Shown here piece after piece: positions 42,827-50,941 of a stretch of DNA of 64,000 bases (the stretch's first letter is position 1; every line of letters begins with the position of its first letter). Source of the stretch: Streptomyces harbinensis (GTDB lineage Bacteria; Actinomycetota; Actinomycetes; Streptomycetales; Streptomycetaceae); NCBI RefSeq assembly GCF_900116145.1, contig NZ_FPAB01000003.1, positions 724,351 to 788,350 on the forward strand, in the 5' to 3' direction. Position numbers and translations under genes: made by a program. The notes beneath the pieces are model-generated. The model saw only the letters and a list, made by a program, of their open reading frames with translations, was not told where the DNA came from and did not search any database.

Positions 42827-42868
42827 CCTTGCCTCCCGTTCGTGTCCCCGCCCGCGCGGCGGAGCTGC

Positions 42869-42899
42869 GACTGCGTTCCCGACTGCGTTCCCGACTGCG
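42869..42899. repeat. 12-bp tandem repeat between tldD and tldE
   Basis: GACTGCGTTCCC occurs twice in tandem, followed by a partial third copy (GACTGCG), within the 93-bp gap. Copy number may vary by slippage. No function is evident. Confidence 0.7.
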
Positions 42900-42919
42900 G
42901 CCGGCCGGCCGCGCGGCCC

Positions 42920-44449
42920 TCACGCGGCACGGCCCGCCTCCTCGGTGGTGTTGAGAATGTTCACGCCCCGGAACAGCGCCGACGGGCAGCCGTGCGAGAC
43001 CGCCGCCGCCTGCCCCGGCTGCGCCTTGCCGCACATGAAGGTGCCGCCCAGCACATAGGTCTGCGGCCCGCCGACCGCCTCCATCGAGCCCCAGAAGTCG
43101 GTGGTCGTCGCCTGGTACGCCACATCCCGCAGCTGACCGGCCAGCCGCCCGTTCTCGATCCTGAAGAACCGCTGCGCCGTGAACTGGAAGTTGTACCGCT
43201 GCATGTCGATCGACCAGGAGTTGCGGCCCACCGCGTAGATCCCGCGCTCCACCCCGGCGATCAGCCCCGCCGTGTCCGGCCCCTGCGGGTCCGGCTGGAG
43301 CGAGACGTTCGCCATCCGCTGGATCGGCACATGCGCCGGGGAGTCGGCGAACGCGCAGCCGTTGGACCGCTCGAAGCCCTGGAGCCTGGCGGTGCGCCGG
43401 TCCATCTGGTAGCCGACCAGGGTGCCGTCCTTGATCACGTCCCAGGACTGGGTCCGCACGCCCTCGTCGTCGAACCCGGTGGTCGCCAGCCCGTGCTCCA
43501 CCGTGCGGTCACCGGTCACATGCATCAGCGGCGAGCCGTACTTCAGCGTCCCCAGCCGGTCGAACGTCGCGAACGAGGTCCCGGCGTACGCCGCCTCGTA
43601 GCCCAGCGCCCGGTCCAGCTCGGTGGCGTGGCCGATCGACTCGTGGATGGTCAGCCACAGATTGGACGGGTCCACCACCAGGTCGTACCGGCCGGCCTCC
43701 ACCGACGGCGCCGCCAGCTTCTCCGCGAGCAGCGACGGCAACTGCTCCAGATCGCTCTCCCAGTCGTAGCCGGTGCCGGTCAGATACTCCCAGCCGCGCC
43801 CGGCGGGCGGCGCCAGGGTGTTCATGGTGTCGAACCGGCCGCTCGCCGAGTCCACGGCGGTCGCGGTCAGTTCGGGGTTGATCCGCACCCGCTGCTGGGT
43901 GGTCACGGTGCCGGCGGTGTCCGCGTAGAACTTGTTCTCCTGGACCGCCCACAGCCGGGTGTCCACATAGCTGATCCCCGGCGCCGCCAGCAGCCGCGCG
44001 CTCCAGTCGGCGAACAGCGCGGTCTTCTCCGCGTCCGGCACGTCGAACGGGTTGATCTCGTACGAGGAGACCCAGGTCTGCTCGCCGTAGGAGGGCTCCG
44101 GCGCCAGCTCCACCCGGGAGTCCGCTCCGGACGCCGCGCCGATCCGCGCCGACAGCTTGGCCATCGCCACCGCCTGGCCGGCGACCCGGGCCGCCGCGTC
44201 CATCGTCAGATCGACGCCGGCCGCGAAGCCCCAGCTGCCGCCGTGCACCACGCGGACCGCGTAGCCGGTGTCCGTCACGTCCGAGGAGCCGGCCGGACGG
44301 GCGTTGCGCAGCCGCCAGTCGGCGCTGCGCACCCGCTCGAAACGGAAGTCGGCGTGTTCGGCGCCCAGCGCCTTGGCGCGGGCGAGCGCGGCATCGGCGA
44401 GCTGCCGCAACGGCAGCGCGAGGAAACTCTCATCGATGGATGGGGGCAC
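42920..44449 (-). CDS. tldD: TldD metalloprotease
   Basis: A 509-residue TldD protein, catalytic half of the TldD/TldE protease. The zinc motif HESIGHATELD (HExxxH) is intact. Other family blocks include GYAVRVVHGGSWGFAAG and VGGPQTYVLGGTFMCGKAQPG. The GTG at 44449 is chosen since AGGAGA lies 4 nt upstream; earlier in-frame codons look like non-coding sequence. It precedes tldE on the same strand. Confidence 0.92.
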   Translation of the reverse strand: MPPSIDESFLALPLRQLADAALARAKALGAEHADFRFERVRSADWRLRNARPAGSSDVTDTGYAVRVVHGGSWGFAAGVDLTMDAAARVAGQAVAMAKLSARIGAASGADSRVELAPEPSYGEQTWVSSYEINPFDVPDAEKTALFADWSARLLAAPGISYVDTRLWAVQENKFYADTAGTVTTQQRVRINPELTATAVDSASGRFDTMNTLAPPAGRGWEYLTGTGYDWESDLEQLPSLLAEKLAAPSVEAGRYDLVVDPSNLWLTIHESIGHATELDRALGYEAAYAGTSFATFDRLGTLKYGSPLMHVTGDRTVEHGLATTGFDDEGVRTQSWDVIKDGTLVGYQMDRRTARLQGFERSNGCAFADSPAHVPIQRMANVSLQPDPQGPDTAGLIAGVERGIYAVGRNSWSIDMQRYNFQFTAQRFFRIENGRLAGQLRDVAYQATTTDFWGSMEAVGGPQTYVLGGTFMCGKAQPGQAAAVSHGCPSALFRGVNILNTTEEAGRAA

Positions 44450-44580
44450 AGTCTCTCCTGTCCATGGCCATCTTCGGATGTCCCCGGGGCAGGGTGCGCC
44501 GCCGGGAACCACCGATCATGCCCGCTCGGAGCGGAACTGCCCAGGGAGGACCGGCCCGACGGGGGAGGCGGGCAGCCTCT

Positions 44581-45330
44581 TCACCCGCCGGCCGCCGGGC
44601 GGGAGCGGATCACCACGGTGCCCATCACCTTGTCGTGCAGCCCCTGCTTGAACGGGGTGTCCCACAGGCACCAGGCGGCGATCAGGAAGCCGGCGCCGGC
44701 CACCAGCCCCGTGAACAGACTGCCGAACAGGTAGAACCACTCCCGGCCCAGCGCCGTGAAGAGACCGACCGGCCCGCCGTCGTGCAGCCGCACCACCCGC
44801 ACTCCGAACAGCCACTTGCCGAGCGTGCGTCCGCCGAACAGCCAGTGCGCCAGCGGGTCGTACAGCAGCAGATAGCCGAGCGCGCACCACAGGGCCCACA
44901 GCGCGTTGGCGCCGCGGGCGCCGCCGTCGTCCCCGGCGAGGGTGAGTCCGGCCCACAGCACCACGAGGACGAGGGCGATCAGCACCCCGAAGTCCACCAG
45001 CCGTGCGTACAGCCGGTGCGAGGGCGCGGCCAGCAGGGCGAGCGGCGGACCGTACCCCGGGTGGACGGGACCGGGGCGCGTCACCGGGCCGGGCGGCGGC
45101 GCCATCCGGTACACGGGCTCGGCGTGGGTCGCGCCGTACGGCCCCGGATGCGGTCCGGGCCCGGGGTACGCCGTGGCGTGCGGTCCGGGGTACGGCGGAG
45201 GTTGCGGCCCCGGGTACGGCATCGCGTGCGGCCCCGGGTACGGGCCGGGCTGTCCGCCGGGCCACGGGGCGCCCGGGACCGGGGGCGGTGGCTGCGCGGG
45301 CGGCGGTGGTATCGGTGGCTGCTCGGACAT
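44581..45330 (-). CDS. RDD family membrane protein with PYPGP-rich N-terminus
   Basis: A 249-residue protein. About 90 N-terminal residues are a proline/glycine/tyrosine-rich, disordered region with repeated YPGP units. Three to four membrane segments of an RDD domain follow (LYARLVDFGVLIALVLVVLW, WCALGYLLLYDPLAHWLFGG, then the GRTLGKWLFGVRVVR motif). RDD proteins are poorly understood; some act in transport. The ATG has a -10 box TACCGT 6 nt upstream and no ribosome site, so it is probably leaderless. Confidence 0.83.
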   Translation of the reverse strand: MSEQPPIPPPPAQPPPPVPGAPWPGGQPGPYPGPHAMPYPGPQPPPYPGPHATAYPGPGPHPGPYGATHAEPVYRMAPPPGPVTRPGPVHPGYGPPLALLAAPSHRLYARLVDFGVLIALVLVVLWAGLTLAGDDGGARGANALWALWCALGYLLLYDPLAHWLFGGRTLGKWLFGVRVVRLHDGGPVGLFTALGREWFYLFGSLFTGLVAGAGFLIAAWCLWDTPFKQGLHDKVMGTVVIRSRPAAGG

Positions 45331-45336
45331 GCGCGA

Positions 45337-45342
45337 ACGGTA
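45337..45342 (-). promoter_or_regulatory. -10 box of the RDD gene (leaderless start)
   Basis: TACCGT on the minus strand ends exactly 6 nt before the ATG at 45330. Confidence 0.45.
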
Positions 45343-45570
45343 AACGATCCCTGCGGGAATGGTGAAAACACCCTCCGCAGGCGGAAGTTGGTGCCTCACC
45401 TGCGGTTGTCCCCTGCGGGCGTCATATTCCGCGCGGTTTTCGTCTCCCGGGCCACCCGTCCCCCGCTGCCGCCGCCACCTGCGCGGACACCCCCGGCGGA
45501 CGCGGAGAGTAACGGCCCGTGTCCGGTGCCGGACTGGCCGGTCAGGGCCTCTTTTCGCCACGCTCGGTCC

Positions 45571-46056
45571 ATGGAGCAGGAGCTGATCCCCGCCGGGGCC
45601 ATGACGTCGTTCAGCATGTCGTTCAGCGCGACCCCGCACGCCGTACGTCTGGCCCGCCGGCTCACCGGGGAGCGGCTCGCGCGGTGGGGGGTGCCGGCCG
45701 GCTGCCCGGCCGCCCGCACCGTGGCGCTGCTGGTGGGCGAACTCACCGCGAACGCGGTACGGCACGGCTCGGTGCCCGGCCGCGGCTTCACGCTCGCGGT
45801 GTCGATGCCCGCCCGCGCGAACGACGGGCACGAGGCGGAGGGCGGCGCCGTTCCGCTGCGGATCGAGGTGACGGACGCCCGCGCCGACCGCTACCCGGTG
45901 CTGCGGCCGGCCGGCTGGGAGGAGCGGGAGAGCGGCCGGGGGCTGCTGCTGGTGGACGCGTTCGCCGCCGCCTGGGGCGTGGCCGCCCATCCGGCCGGCA
46001 AGACGGTGTGGTGCGAATGCCTGCTTCACCCTGCGGAAATGGCGCCCCGGATGTAG
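45571..46056 (+). CDS. Anti-sigma/RsbW-type ATP-binding protein
   Basis: A 161-residue GHKL ATPase domain protein. The N box is LLVGELTANAVRHGSVPG and the G box region is ESGRGLLLVDAFAAAWGV. Such single-domain proteins are very numerous in Streptomyces and act as anti-sigma-factor kinases or as partners of other regulators. No antagonist or sigma-factor gene is next to it. The start is uncertain: ATG codons at 45571, 45601 and 45616 all lack a good ribosome site. Confidence 0.82.
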   Translation: MEQELIPAGAMTSFSMSFSATPHAVRLARRLTGERLARWGVPAGCPAARTVALLVGELTANAVRHGSVPGRGFTLAVSMPARANDGHEAEGGAVPLRIEVTDARADRYPVLRPAGWEERESGRGLLLVDAFAAAWGVAAHPAGKTVWCECLLHPAEMAPRM

Positions 46057-46164
46057 GAATCCCACAGGCCCCCGGTGCTGCGCCTGTCAGCCCCCGATCC
46101 CCGTCCGGTGTACCGGGCGGGCTAGTTTGGTGCCGAGCACATGTCGCAGAGAAGGGGTGATCCC

Positions 46165-46884
46165 TTGAGTCGCTCGGTACTCGTCACCGGAGGGAACCGC
46201 GGAATCGGCCTGGCCATCGCCCGTTCCCTCGTGGACGCGGGTGACAAGGTCGCCATTACCTTCCGCTCAGGCGAACCGCCGCAGGAGCTGGTGGAGCGCG
46301 GCGTGCTGGCGGTGCGGTGTGACATCACCGAACCGGAGCAGGTGGAGCAGGCATACAAAGAGATCGAGGAGAAGCACGGCAAGGTCGAGGTGCTGGTGGC
46401 CAACGCCGGCATCACCCGTGACCAACTCCTGCTGCGGATGTCCGAGGAGGACTTCGCCGCGGTCCTGGACACCAACCTCACCGGCACCTTCCGCATGGTC
46501 AAGCGGGCCTCCAAGGGCATGCTGCGGGCCCGTACCGGGCGGATCGTGCTGATCTCCTCGGTGGTCGGCCTGATGGGCCAGGCGGGGCAGGCCAACTACG
46601 CCGCCTCCAAGGCCGGTCTGGTGGGCTTCGCCCGCTCCCTCGCCCGTGAACTGGGCTCCCGGGGCATCACCTGCAACGTGGTGGCCCCCGGATTCGTGGA
46701 CACCGATATGACGCGGGTGCTCAGTGACGAGCAGCGCGCCGGCATCGTCGCGCAAGTGCCGCTCGGCCGGTACGCGCAGCCCGACGAGATCGCCGCCGCG
46801 GTCCGCTTCCTGGCCTCCGAGGAGGCCGCGTACATCACCGGAGCCGTCATCCCCGTTGACGGCGGATTGGGCATGGGGCACTGA
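46165..46884 (+). CDS. fabG: 3-oxoacyl-ACP reductase FabG
   Basis: A 239-residue short-chain dehydrogenase that reduces 3-oxoacyl-ACP with NADPH in fatty acid synthesis. The cofactor motif is TGGNRGIG, with NAG at residues 80-82. The active site is S132, Y145 and K149 (NYAASKAG). TTG at 46165 is chosen because AAGGGG lies 7 nt upstream and the product then begins LSRSVLVTGG as usual; an ATG 8 codons earlier lies close to the -10 box TAGTTT (46123-46128). The next gene, fabI, follows by 3 bp. Confidence 0.93.
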   Translation: MSRSVLVTGGNRGIGLAIARSLVDAGDKVAITFRSGEPPQELVERGVLAVRCDITEPEQVEQAYKEIEEKHGKVEVLVANAGITRDQLLLRMSEEDFAAVLDTNLTGTFRMVKRASKGMLRARTGRIVLISSVVGLMGQAGQANYAASKAGLVGFARSLARELGSRGITCNVVAPGFVDTDMTRVLSDEQRAGIVAQVPLGRYAQPDEIAAAVRFLASEEAAYITGAVIPVDGGLGMGH

Positions 46885-46887
46885 ACC

Positions 46888-47658
46888 ATGAGTGGACTTC
46901 TTGTCGGTAAGCGCATCCTGGTCACCGGGGTGCTCACCGAGTCGTCGATCGCCTTCCATGTCGCCAAGCTGGCCCAGGAGGAGGGCGCCGAGGTCGTCCT
47001 GACCGGGTTCGGGCGGCTCTCGCTGGTGGAGCGGATCGCCAAGCGGCTGCCCAAGCCGGCTCCGGTCATCGAGCTGGACGTGCAGAACAAGGAGCAGCTG
47101 GCCTCGCTCGCCGGCTCGGTGGGGGAGCACCTCGACGGGCTGGACGGCGTGGTGCACTCCATCGGCTTCGCGCCGCAGGACGCGCTGGGCGGCAACTTCC
47201 TCAACACCGAGTGGGAGTCGGTGGCCACGGCCGTCGAGGTCTCCGCGTACTCGCTGAAGTCGCTGACCATGGCGCTGCTCCCGCTGCTGGAGAAGCGCGG
47301 CGGCTCGGTCGTGGGCATGGACTTCGACGCCCAGGTGGCGTGGCCCAAGTACGACTGGATGGGCGTGTCCAAGGCGGCGCTGGAGGCCACCTCCCGCTAC
47401 CTCGCCCGTGACCTGGGGCACAAGAACATCCGGATCAACCTGGTGTCGGCCGGCCCGATCAAGTCGATGGCGGCCAAGTCCATCCCCGGCTTCGAGGAGC
47501 TGGCGGACGTGTGGAACACCCGGGCGCCGATCGGCTGGGACCTGGAGGACCCGGAGCCGGCGGCCCGCGGCGTGGTGGCGCTGCTCTCGGACTGGTTCCC
47601 GAAGACCACCGGCGAGATCGTGCACGTCGACGGCGGGGTGCACATGATGGGCGCCTGA
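46888..47658 (+). CDS. fabI: Enoyl-ACP reductase FabI/InhA
   Basis: A 256-residue NADH-dependent enoyl-ACP reductase, last step of each elongation round. The active-site motif is Y155-x2-M158-x3-K162 (YDWMGVSK), the InhA pattern. GVLTESSIAFHVA at residues 14-26 is the cofactor loop. Co-transcribed with fabG 3 bp upstream. It belongs to the enzyme type targeted by isoniazid and triclosan. A strong terminator follows. Confidence 0.95.
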   Translation: MSGLLVGKRILVTGVLTESSIAFHVAKLAQEEGAEVVLTGFGRLSLVERIAKRLPKPAPVIELDVQNKEQLASLAGSVGEHLDGLDGVVHSIGFAPQDALGGNFLNTEWESVATAVEVSAYSLKSLTMALLPLLEKRGGSVVGMDFDAQVAWPKYDWMGVSKAALEATSRYLARDLGHKNIRINLVSAGPIKSMAAKSIPGFEELADVWNTRAPIGWDLEDPEPAARGVVALLSDWFPKTTGEIVHVDGGVHMMGA

Positions 47659-47674
47659 GCGCCCGCGGTACGAC

Positions 47675-47720
47675 GGCGGCGGCCCGTACGGAAGGAACTC
47701 CTTCCGTACGGGCCGCCGCC
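47675..47720. terminator. Very strong bidirectional terminator after fabI
   Basis: A perfect 22-bp stem (47675-47696 with 47699-47720) lies between fabI and the convergent GntR gene. Confidence 0.88.
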
Positions 47721-47735
47721 GCGTCGTGGCGGGGG

Positions 47736-48431
47736 TCAGCCGGTGCCCGCGCCGGCGCCCGCGGTGAAGGTGCGGCAGGTACGGGTGTGGGTGGCCGCCT
47801 CCTGTTCCGCGCGGTCGGCGTCGCGGTCGCGGACGGCGGTCAGCAGCCGGGCGTGGTCCATGTACGAGGCCGGGTCGAGCGCGTCGCCCACGTCGTACCG
47901 CAGGAACTGCCGCAGTACGGTGCCCAGATCGGCGTAGAGGCCGGAGAGCACCTCGTTGTGGGAGGCGGTCACGACGGCGAGGTGGAAGGTGGCGTCCGCC
48001 TCCACGAACCGTTCGACGTGCCCGGTGTGCCAGGCCGCCTCGCGGGCGGCGAGCACCCGCTCCAGGCGGCGCAGGTCCTCGGGGGTGCGGCGCCGGGCGG
48101 CCATCCGGGCGGCGGCGGTCTCCAGCGCGCCGCGCAGTTCGGCGACGTGGCGCGGGTCGGCGCCGGCGAAGCGGCGGTGCATCACTCCGGCCAGTTCGCT
48201 GGTGGCCACCACATAGGTGCCCGAGCCCTGCCGGATGTCCAGCAGCCCGTTGTGGGCGAGCGCGCGGATGGCCTCGCGGACGGTGTTCCTGGCCACTCCC
48301 AGCTGTTCGACCAGCTCGGGTTCGGTCGGGATCCGCGATCCCACCGGCCAGGCGCCCGAGGTGATCTCATTCCGCAGCTGGTCGATCACCTGATCGGCGA
48401 GCGCCGAGCGGCGGGGGGAGGTGAGTGACAT
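47736..48431 (-). CDS. GntR family regulator, FadR subfamily
   Basis: A 231-residue regulator. The N-terminal winged helix is LADQVIDQLRNEITSGAWPV with PTEPELVEQLGVARNTVREA. The C-terminal FCD ligand domain is all-helical, with metal-site type histidines (TFHLAVVTASHN). The ATG at 48431 is chosen since AGGAG lies upstream; an earlier in-frame start lies in the divergent promoter. It diverges from an MFS transporter by 65 bp, so it probably controls that gene and itself. Confidence 0.87.
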   Translation of the reverse strand: MSLTSPRRSALADQVIDQLRNEITSGAWPVGSRIPTEPELVEQLGVARNTVREAIRALAHNGLLDIRQGSGTYVVATSELAGVMHRRFAGADPRHVAELRGALETAAARMAARRRTPEDLRRLERVLAAREAAWHTGHVERFVEADATFHLAVVTASHNEVLSGLYADLGTVLRQFLRYDVGDALDPASYMDHARLLTAVRDRDADRAEQEAATHTRTCRTFTAGAGAGTG

Positions 48432-48460
48432 GGCTCTCCTGTCGGCTGCAGGAATCTTGT

Positions 48461-48490
48461 AATGACCCATTCATTGGATGATTCTATGAT
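48461..48490 (+). promoter_or_regulatory. Promoter of the CynX-type MFS gene with a partial palindrome
   Basis: TATGAT (48485-48490) ends 6 nt before the ATG at 48497, with ATGACC 17 nt upstream (48462-48467). The spacer holds CCCATTCATTGG (48466-48477), a partly symmetrical element likely bound by the GntR protein. Confidence 0.5.
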
Positions 48491-48496
48491 GAGGTC

Positions 48497-49810
48497 ATGT
48501 CGTTGGCGAAGCATGACCGTACCCCCGGCCCGGGCGCCCCCGCACCCGAAACGGCCCCGGCACGTACCGCACCGGCCACCACCGGCCCCGCGACCCCCGC
48601 CCTCCTGTGGCTGATCACCGCCGGCCTGGTGCTGGCGGCGCTCAACCTGCGCCCGGCGATATCCGCCCTCGCCCCGCTGCTGGAAGAGGTACGCGCCGAC
48701 CTCGGCATGAGCGGCACCGTCGCCGGACTGCTCACCTCCGTCCCCGCCCTGTGCTTCGCCGTCTTCGGCGTCACCGCGCCCGCCCTCTCCCGCCGGTACG
48801 GCCCCGTCGCCGTCGTCGCCGCCGGGATGGCCGCCGTCACCGCGGGCCTCACGCTGCGCTCGCTCGCCGGCGGCACCGGCGTCTTCCTCGCCTCCAGCGC
48901 CCTCGCCCTGGCCGGTATCGCCGTCGCCAACGTGCTCATGCCGGTCATCGTCAAGCGCTACTTCCCCGACCGCATCGGCTCCATGACCGGCCTGTACTCC
49001 ATGGCCCTCTCCCTGGGCGCCGCCGGCGCCGGGGCCGTCACCGTGCCCCTCGCGAGCGCCCTCGGCGACAGCTGGCGGCTCGGCATCGGCCTGTGGGCCG
49101 TCCCCGGAGCCCTGGCCGTCACCGCCTGGCTCGCCGTCCTCATCCGCAGCCGCGCCACCCGGACGGCCGCCGCCCCCGCCGACGCCACCCCCGCGGCCCC
49201 CGCCGCGCCGGCCGCCCCGGACACCGCACGCCTCACCCTGCGGCGCTCACCCACCGCCTGGGCCCTGGCCTGCTTCTTCGGCCTCCAGGCCACCGCCGCC
49301 TACATCATCATGGGCTGGCTGCCGCAGATCTACCGCGACGCCGGCATCTCCGCCGGCACCGCCGGCGTCCTCTTCGCCGTCGCGATGGGCCTGAGCGTCC
49401 CGCTCTCCTTCGTGGTCCCGCCGCTCGCCACCCGGATGCGCACCCAGGGCCCGCTGCTCACCGTCCTCGCCCTGAGCGGCCTCGCCGGCTACACCGGACT
49501 GTGGCTCGCCCCGCACGGCGGCGCCTGGGCCTGGGCCGTGCTGCTCGGCATCGCCAACTGCGCCTTCCCCGTCGCCCTCGCCATGATCGGCCTGCGCGCC
49601 CGCAGCTCCCACGGCGTCGTCCGGCTCTCCGCCTTCGCCCAGTCCACCGGCTACCTCATCTCGCTGCCCGGACCCCTGGTGGTCGGCGTCCTCAACGAGG
49701 CCACCGGCGACTGGCACCTGCCGCTGGCCTTCATGGCCGCGCTCATGGTGCTCCAGATCGTCGCCGGCACCCTCGCCGGCCGGGACCGCCACATCGAGGA
49801 CGGAGCCTGA
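48497..49810 (+). CDS. MFS transporter, CynX/NimT family
   Basis: A 437-residue, 12-helix major facilitator protein of the CynX/NimT (cyanate/nitroimidazole-type) group. LVLAALNLRPAISALAPLLE in helix 1 is a hallmark of that group. The N-terminal 30 residues are proline/alanine-rich. The message is probably leaderless. It diverges from a GntR regulator and is followed by a 39-residue membrane peptide of a transporter-associated family. The substrate is unknown. Confidence 0.88.
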   Translation: MSLAKHDRTPGPGAPAPETAPARTAPATTGPATPALLWLITAGLVLAALNLRPAISALAPLLEEVRADLGMSGTVAGLLTSVPALCFAVFGVTAPALSRRYGPVAVVAAGMAAVTAGLTLRSLAGGTGVFLASSALALAGIAVANVLMPVIVKRYFPDRIGSMTGLYSMALSLGAAGAGAVTVPLASALGDSWRLGIGLWAVPGALAVTAWLAVLIRSRATRTAAAPADATPAAPAAPAAPDTARLTLRRSPTAWALACFFGLQATAAYIIMGWLPQIYRDAGISAGTAGVLFAVAMGLSVPLSFVVPPLATRMRTQGPLLTVLALSGLAGYTGLWLAPHGGAWAWAVLLGIANCAFPVALAMIGLRARSSHGVVRLSAFAQSTGYLISLPGPLVVGVLNEATGDWHLPLAFMAALMVLQIVAGTLAGRDRHIEDGA

Positions 49811-49826
49811 ATGGCAGACTGGGCCC

Positions 49827-49946
49827 ATGCCAGCACTTGAGCCCAACCCCACCGGCGGACAGCGCACCCTGCTGCTCATCCTCGGCGTCATGCTCGCCGT
49901 CAGCATCGTGATCGGCGTCATCGCCAGCTTCGCCGCCGGCCACTGA
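49827..49946 (+). CDS. SGM_5486-family transporter-associated small protein
   Basis: A 39-residue peptide: a polar start (MPALEPNPTGGQ) and one membrane helix (TLLLILGVMLAVSIVIGVIA). It lies 16 bp after the CynX-type MFS gene on the same strand. Length, helix and place match the small SGM_5486 family found beside such transporters in Streptomyces. It may stabilise or modulate the transporter. The start has CAGACT 6 nt upstream, a weak -10-like box, so it may also have its own leaderless transcript. Confidence 0.8.
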   Translation: MPALEPNPTGGQRTLLLILGVMLAVSIVIGVIASFAAGH

Positions 49947-49961
49947 CCCGCACTCCGTTCC

Positions 49962-49985
49962 GATGGTGGGGCCGGCCCCACCATC
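49962..49985 (+). terminator. Terminator after the MFS/small-protein unit
   Basis: A perfect 24-nt palindrome (arms GATGGTGGGG and CCCCACCATC) lies 15 nt after the small-protein stop. Confidence 0.7.
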
Positions 49986-50106
49986 CCCTAGGGGGCCAGG
50001 GTCAGGGGCGGGTGGGTGGGTTACCCGATGGGCCCGGGCCCGCCATCCGCCTACCGTGGACGTCACACGGCAACACCCCTCGCGGGAGCCACGGATGGAG
50101 GCGCAC

Positions 50107-50316
50107 ATGACCGGTCGCACGGCCCGCATGACCACCCCCAGGGCCCGGCCGGCCGGACCCGACATCCGGCTGCGCTGGTGGGCCCTCGCCCTGCCCGTCG
50201 CGGCCTTCAGTGCCCTGCTGTGCCTGCTCGCCGCCAGCGCCCAGGCCGGCCCCGCCCCCGGCCCGCAGCCCGTCTCCCAACTGGTCGAGCACGCCAGGAA
50301 CACCTGGCTGGGCTGA
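50107..50316 (+). CDS. Small membrane or secreted protein, 69 aa (unrecognised)
   Basis: A 69-residue protein: basic N-terminus, a hydrophobic segment (WWALALPVAAFSALLCLLAA near residues 25-44) ending with AQA, and a short exported-type tail (PVSQLVEHARNTWLG). It could be a signal-peptide protein cleaved to a peptide of about 23 residues, or a membrane-anchored peptide. The ATG at 50107 is preferred since GGAGG lies 5 nt upstream; an ATG four codons earlier is possible. Function unknown. Confidence 0.65.
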   Translation: MTGRTARMTTPRARPAGPDIRLRWWALALPVAAFSALLCLLAASAQAGPAPGPQPVSQLVEHARNTWLG

Positions 50317-50390
50317 CCCGGCCGCCCGCACCCCGGCAGCTTCGCCAACCACCCGCCGCCACGGGCACGTTTCATGCAAAGCTGGGACAC

Positions 50391-50909
50391 ATGAGCGTTG
50401 AAGCACCCCGCAGGATCGTCCTTCTCCGACACGCCAAAGCCGACTGGCCCGACGTCTCCGACCACGACCGGCCGCTCGCCGAGCGCGGTCGCAAGGACGC
50501 CCCCGTGGCCGGCCGCTGGCTCGCCGGCACCGGCATCACCCCCGACCTCGCCCTGTGCTCCACCGCGGCCCGCACCCGTGAGACCTGGAAGCTGGTCGCC
50601 CCCGAACTGCCCCGGCGCCCGCGCACCGTCTACGACGAGCGGCTGTACGAGGCATCCCTCGGCGAACTCATCGCCGTCCTCAACGAGACCGATGACCAGG
50701 TACGCGATCTGCTGCTGATCGCCCACAACCCCGGCGTCCACGCCCTCGCCGACGCCCTCGCGGGCAAGGCCGAGGGGGACACCCTCAACCGGATGAACCG
50801 CTCCGGCTACCCCACCGCCGCCATCGCCGTGCTCACCTTCACCGGCGACTGGAAATCCGTCGAACACGGCGTCGGCACCCTCGCCGCGTTCTGGGCCCCG
50901 CACTCCTGA
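50391..50909 (+). CDS. SixA-type histidine phosphatase
   Basis: A 172-residue phosphohistidine phosphatase of the histidine acid/phosphoglycerate-mutase superfamily. The catalytic motif is VLLRHAKADWP, with the second histidine in IAHNPGVHAL and arginine in STAARTRETW. SixA proteins remove phosphate from protein histidines. The ATG at 50391 has only a weak GGGA upstream. Its end faces the serB end across a 30-bp gap. Confidence 0.87.
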   Translation: MSVEAPRRIVLLRHAKADWPDVSDHDRPLAERGRKDAPVAGRWLAGTGITPDLALCSTAARTRETWKLVAPELPRRPRTVYDERLYEASLGELIAVLNETDDQVRDLLLIAHNPGVHALADALAGKAEGDTLNRMNRSGYPTAAIAVLTFTGDWKSVEHGVGTLAAFWAPHS

Positions 50910-50920
50910 CGTGGCCTGAG

Positions 50921-50941
50921 GAGGCGGCGCCCCGGCGCCTC
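50921..50941. terminator. Short hairpin between sixA-type gene and serB
   Basis: GAGGCG (50921-50926) pairs with CGCCTC (50936-50941), overlapping the serB stop. It is weak, but is the only stem between the convergent genes. Confidence 0.3.

Noticed and set aside
44450..44580. Small gene between tldD and the RDD gene
   Set aside because: Open frames here are short, lack ribosome sites and show no coding bias.
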